Source: Dyella japonica A8 (GTDB lineage Bacteria; Pseudomonadota; Gammaproteobacteria; Xanthomonadales; Rhodanobacteraceae). From it: a stretch of DNA of 64,000 nt. The position numbers were made by a program, and so were the translations under genes. Where the stretch lies: contig NZ_CP008884.1 in assembly GCF_000725385.1 (NCBI RefSeq), positions 3,038,001 to 3,102,000 of the forward strand. The letters run 5' to 3'. Under the pieces are notes generated by a model, which worked only from the letters and a program-made list of their open reading frames with translations, was not told where the DNA came from and searched no databases. Every line of letters starts with the position of its first letter. Within the stretch, counting starts at the first letter, position 1. This document shows positions 62,675 to 64,000 of the stretch, one piece after another.

Positions 62675-64000
62675 CTAATGTCCGGCTGCCGCAGCGCCGG
62701 CTCCCGCGCCCTTGCCGGGCTTGGTTACCCAGATCAAAGGAATGATGGCGATAAACGTCACCGCAGACAGCCAAAAGATGTCGTTGAGGCCGAGCATGGC
62801 GGCTTGTGCCGTCAGCTTGGTTTCGAAGAATGCCACAGCCCGGTCCGCGCTAACATGGAGCGATCGCTCCAGTGATGTGATCGAGTCGAGGAACACGGGG
62901 TTATATGGAGTCGCCTGCTCCATCAAACGGGCGTGGTGCATGATCGTGCGATTGCTCCAGCCCGTGCTGAGCAGGGACGTTCCTACGGCACCCGCAAACA
63001 CGCGAACGAAATTCGACAGGCCCGCGGCCGCAGGTATTTTCTCTGGCGATAGACCGGAAAGAATGATGGCCGTCAAGGGCACAAAGAACAGGGCCGTGGG
63101 GATTCCTTGCAGCAGGGTAGGTACTACTAGGGTGTGAGCATCGACGCCCGTGGTGTAGTTCGACCGCATAAGGAACACCAGGGCAAAGCCGATGAAGGCC
63201 AGCGTGGCAAGGACCCTAGGGTCGGACTTCGGCATGATCCTGCCCATGATCGGCGCCAACACGACAGCGAAGATACCCAAGGGGGCGGTAACCAAGCCGG
63301 CATCCACCGATCGATATCCGAGGAATTCCTGCATCCATTGTGGCAACAGCACCAGGTTGGCGAAGAAGATCCCATAGGCGACCGAGATGGCGACTGTGCC
63401 GCCAAGGAAATTTCTTCCCGCAAAGAGTCGAAGGTCAACGATAGGCCTTTGTTCGGTCAGTTCCCAGATGAGGAAGAATACGAAGGCTACCGCAGCGAAA
63501 ACCGCCAGAAGGCAGATCACCGGTGAGTTGAACCAGTCGAGATCCTTACCCTTGTCGAGCAGGATCTGTAGAGCGGCCACCCAGGCAATCAACGACAGCA
63601 GGCCTACTTTGTCTATGGGCAACCTATGCGTTGCTGTTTCCCGGTCGCGATAAAGGAACCAGACAACGGCTGCCGCGAACAGGCCCACCGGCACGTTGAT
63701 ATAGAAAATCCAGGACCAGCTATAGCTGTCCGTGATCCATCCGCCCAGTGCTGGACCTGCGATGGGGCCGACAGTCGCTGTCATCGCCCACAAAGACAGA
63801 GCGCTAGAGCTCTTTTCCTTTGGGAACGTGGTGAGTAGCAGAGCCTGTGACAACGGCACTAGTGGGCCTGCGGCAGCGCCCTGCAGAACACGGGCGCCGA
63901 GCAGTATGGGCAGGGTTGGAGACAGGCCACACAGCCAGGAGGAGAGCACGAACAGCAGGATCGCCCCTGTGAACAGCCTCACCTGGCCAATGCGCTGAGT
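62675..64000 (-). CDS. DHA2-type MFS drug exporter (5' end outside window)
   Basis: The C-terminal ~440 residues of a 14-TM drug:H+ antiporter of the EmrB/QacA class. At least ten hydrophobic helices are visible, and the DHA2 motif LGARVLQGAAAGPLVPLSQA lies near the visible start. The frame is open through the right edge (TQRIGQVRLF precedes the first internal start), so the start lies outside the window. A membrane-fusion partner (EmrA) gene would be expected upstream. The last 10 residues are Gly/Ala-rich. It is probably co-transcribed with the MarR gene. Confidence 0.93.
   Translation of the reverse strand, partial: TQRIGQVRLFTGAILLFVLSSWLCGLSPTLPILLGARVLQGAAAGPLVPLSQALLLTTFPKEKSSSALSLWAMTATVGPIAGPALGGWITDSYSWSWIFYINVPVGLFAAAVVWFLYRDRETATHRLPIDKVGLLSLIAWVAALQILLDKGKDLDWFNSPVICLLAVFAAVAFVFFLIWELTEQRPIVDLRLFAGRNFLGGTVAISVAYGIFFANLVLLPQWMQEFLGYRSVDAGLVTAPLGIFAVVLAPIMGRIMPKSDPRVLATLAFIGFALVFLMRSNYTTGVDAHTLVVPTLLQGIPTALFFVPLTAIILSGLSPEKIPAAAGLSNFVRVFAGAVGTSLLSTGWSNRTIMHHARLMEQATPYNPVFLDSITSLERSLHVSADRAVAFFETKLTAQAAMLGLNDIFWLSAVTFIAIIPLIWVTKPGKGAGAGAAAAGH

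Overview
The window is about 60% G+C with long proteobacterial-type genes. Tat-exported periplasmic enzymes, GH3/GH29 glycosidases, MerR/LysR/LuxR/MarR regulators and a three-subunit membrane dehydrogenase suggest a soil or plant-associated gammaproteobacterium of the Lysobacterales (Xanthomonadaceae/Rhodanobacteraceae type). The taxon is an inference from gene style; no rRNA or core marker is present.

Bases 1-12,600 look like chromosomal backbone or a stable accessory region. They hold a GH3 glucosidase tail and a GH29 fucosidase, a Tat-exported DJ-1/PfpI protein, an aldehyde dehydrogenase plus an acetoacetate-decarboxylase-family gene, an old-yellow-enzyme reductase, two alpha/beta hydrolases and two paralogous MerR regulators. 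The MerR-type promoters share one dyad, and two have the 19-bp -35/-10 spacing typical of MerR-activated promoters, so a small regulon is visible. A MscS channel with a cyclic-nucleotide-binding domain follows.

Bases 13,300-33,000 are redox-rich: a secreted unknown protein, a gluconate-dehydrogenase-like operon (Tat small subunit, GMC flavoprotein, tri-haem cytochrome c) preceded by three TTTCCCCTAG boxes exactly 43 bp apart, two PIG3-type quinone oxidoreductases, a LysR gene with three palindromes, a Tat-tagged enoyl-CoA hydratase, a fumarylacetoacetase-family gene, an NTF2-fold gene, Hsp31, a LuxR solo, an SDR, a GMC oxidoreductase and a UBP zinc-finger protein. A TAGGGG-N4-CCCTCA operator occurs at the LuxR gene, at a broken luxR remnant and near the NTF2/FAH genes.

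Bases 33,500-62,000 form a composite mobile and defence-like region. One module is a coupled four-gene operon of three tyrosine recombinases plus a small coiled-coil protein (51,489 down to 45,932), which matches the ginABCD layout of GInt genomic islands. Its probable cargo runs leftward: an XRE/RHH pair, an SRAP protein, an AAA-ATPase/S8-peptidase pair resembling the anti-phage IteA/IteS pair, DUF2188, a stand-alone copy of the GinB N-terminal domain, DUF2971, FRG-domain, nuclease-like and membrane proteins, and an OmpA-domain operon. A second module is a Tn7/Tn5053-like transposition operon (53,168-59,059) with an apparently catalytically degenerate TnsA-like subunit, a DDE transposase, an AAA regulator and a long TniQ/TnsD-like protein, followed by a PIN-like protein and a second XRE/hypothetical divergent pair. 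Backbone resumes at 62,177 with a MarR regulator and a DHA2-type MFS exporter cut by the window end.
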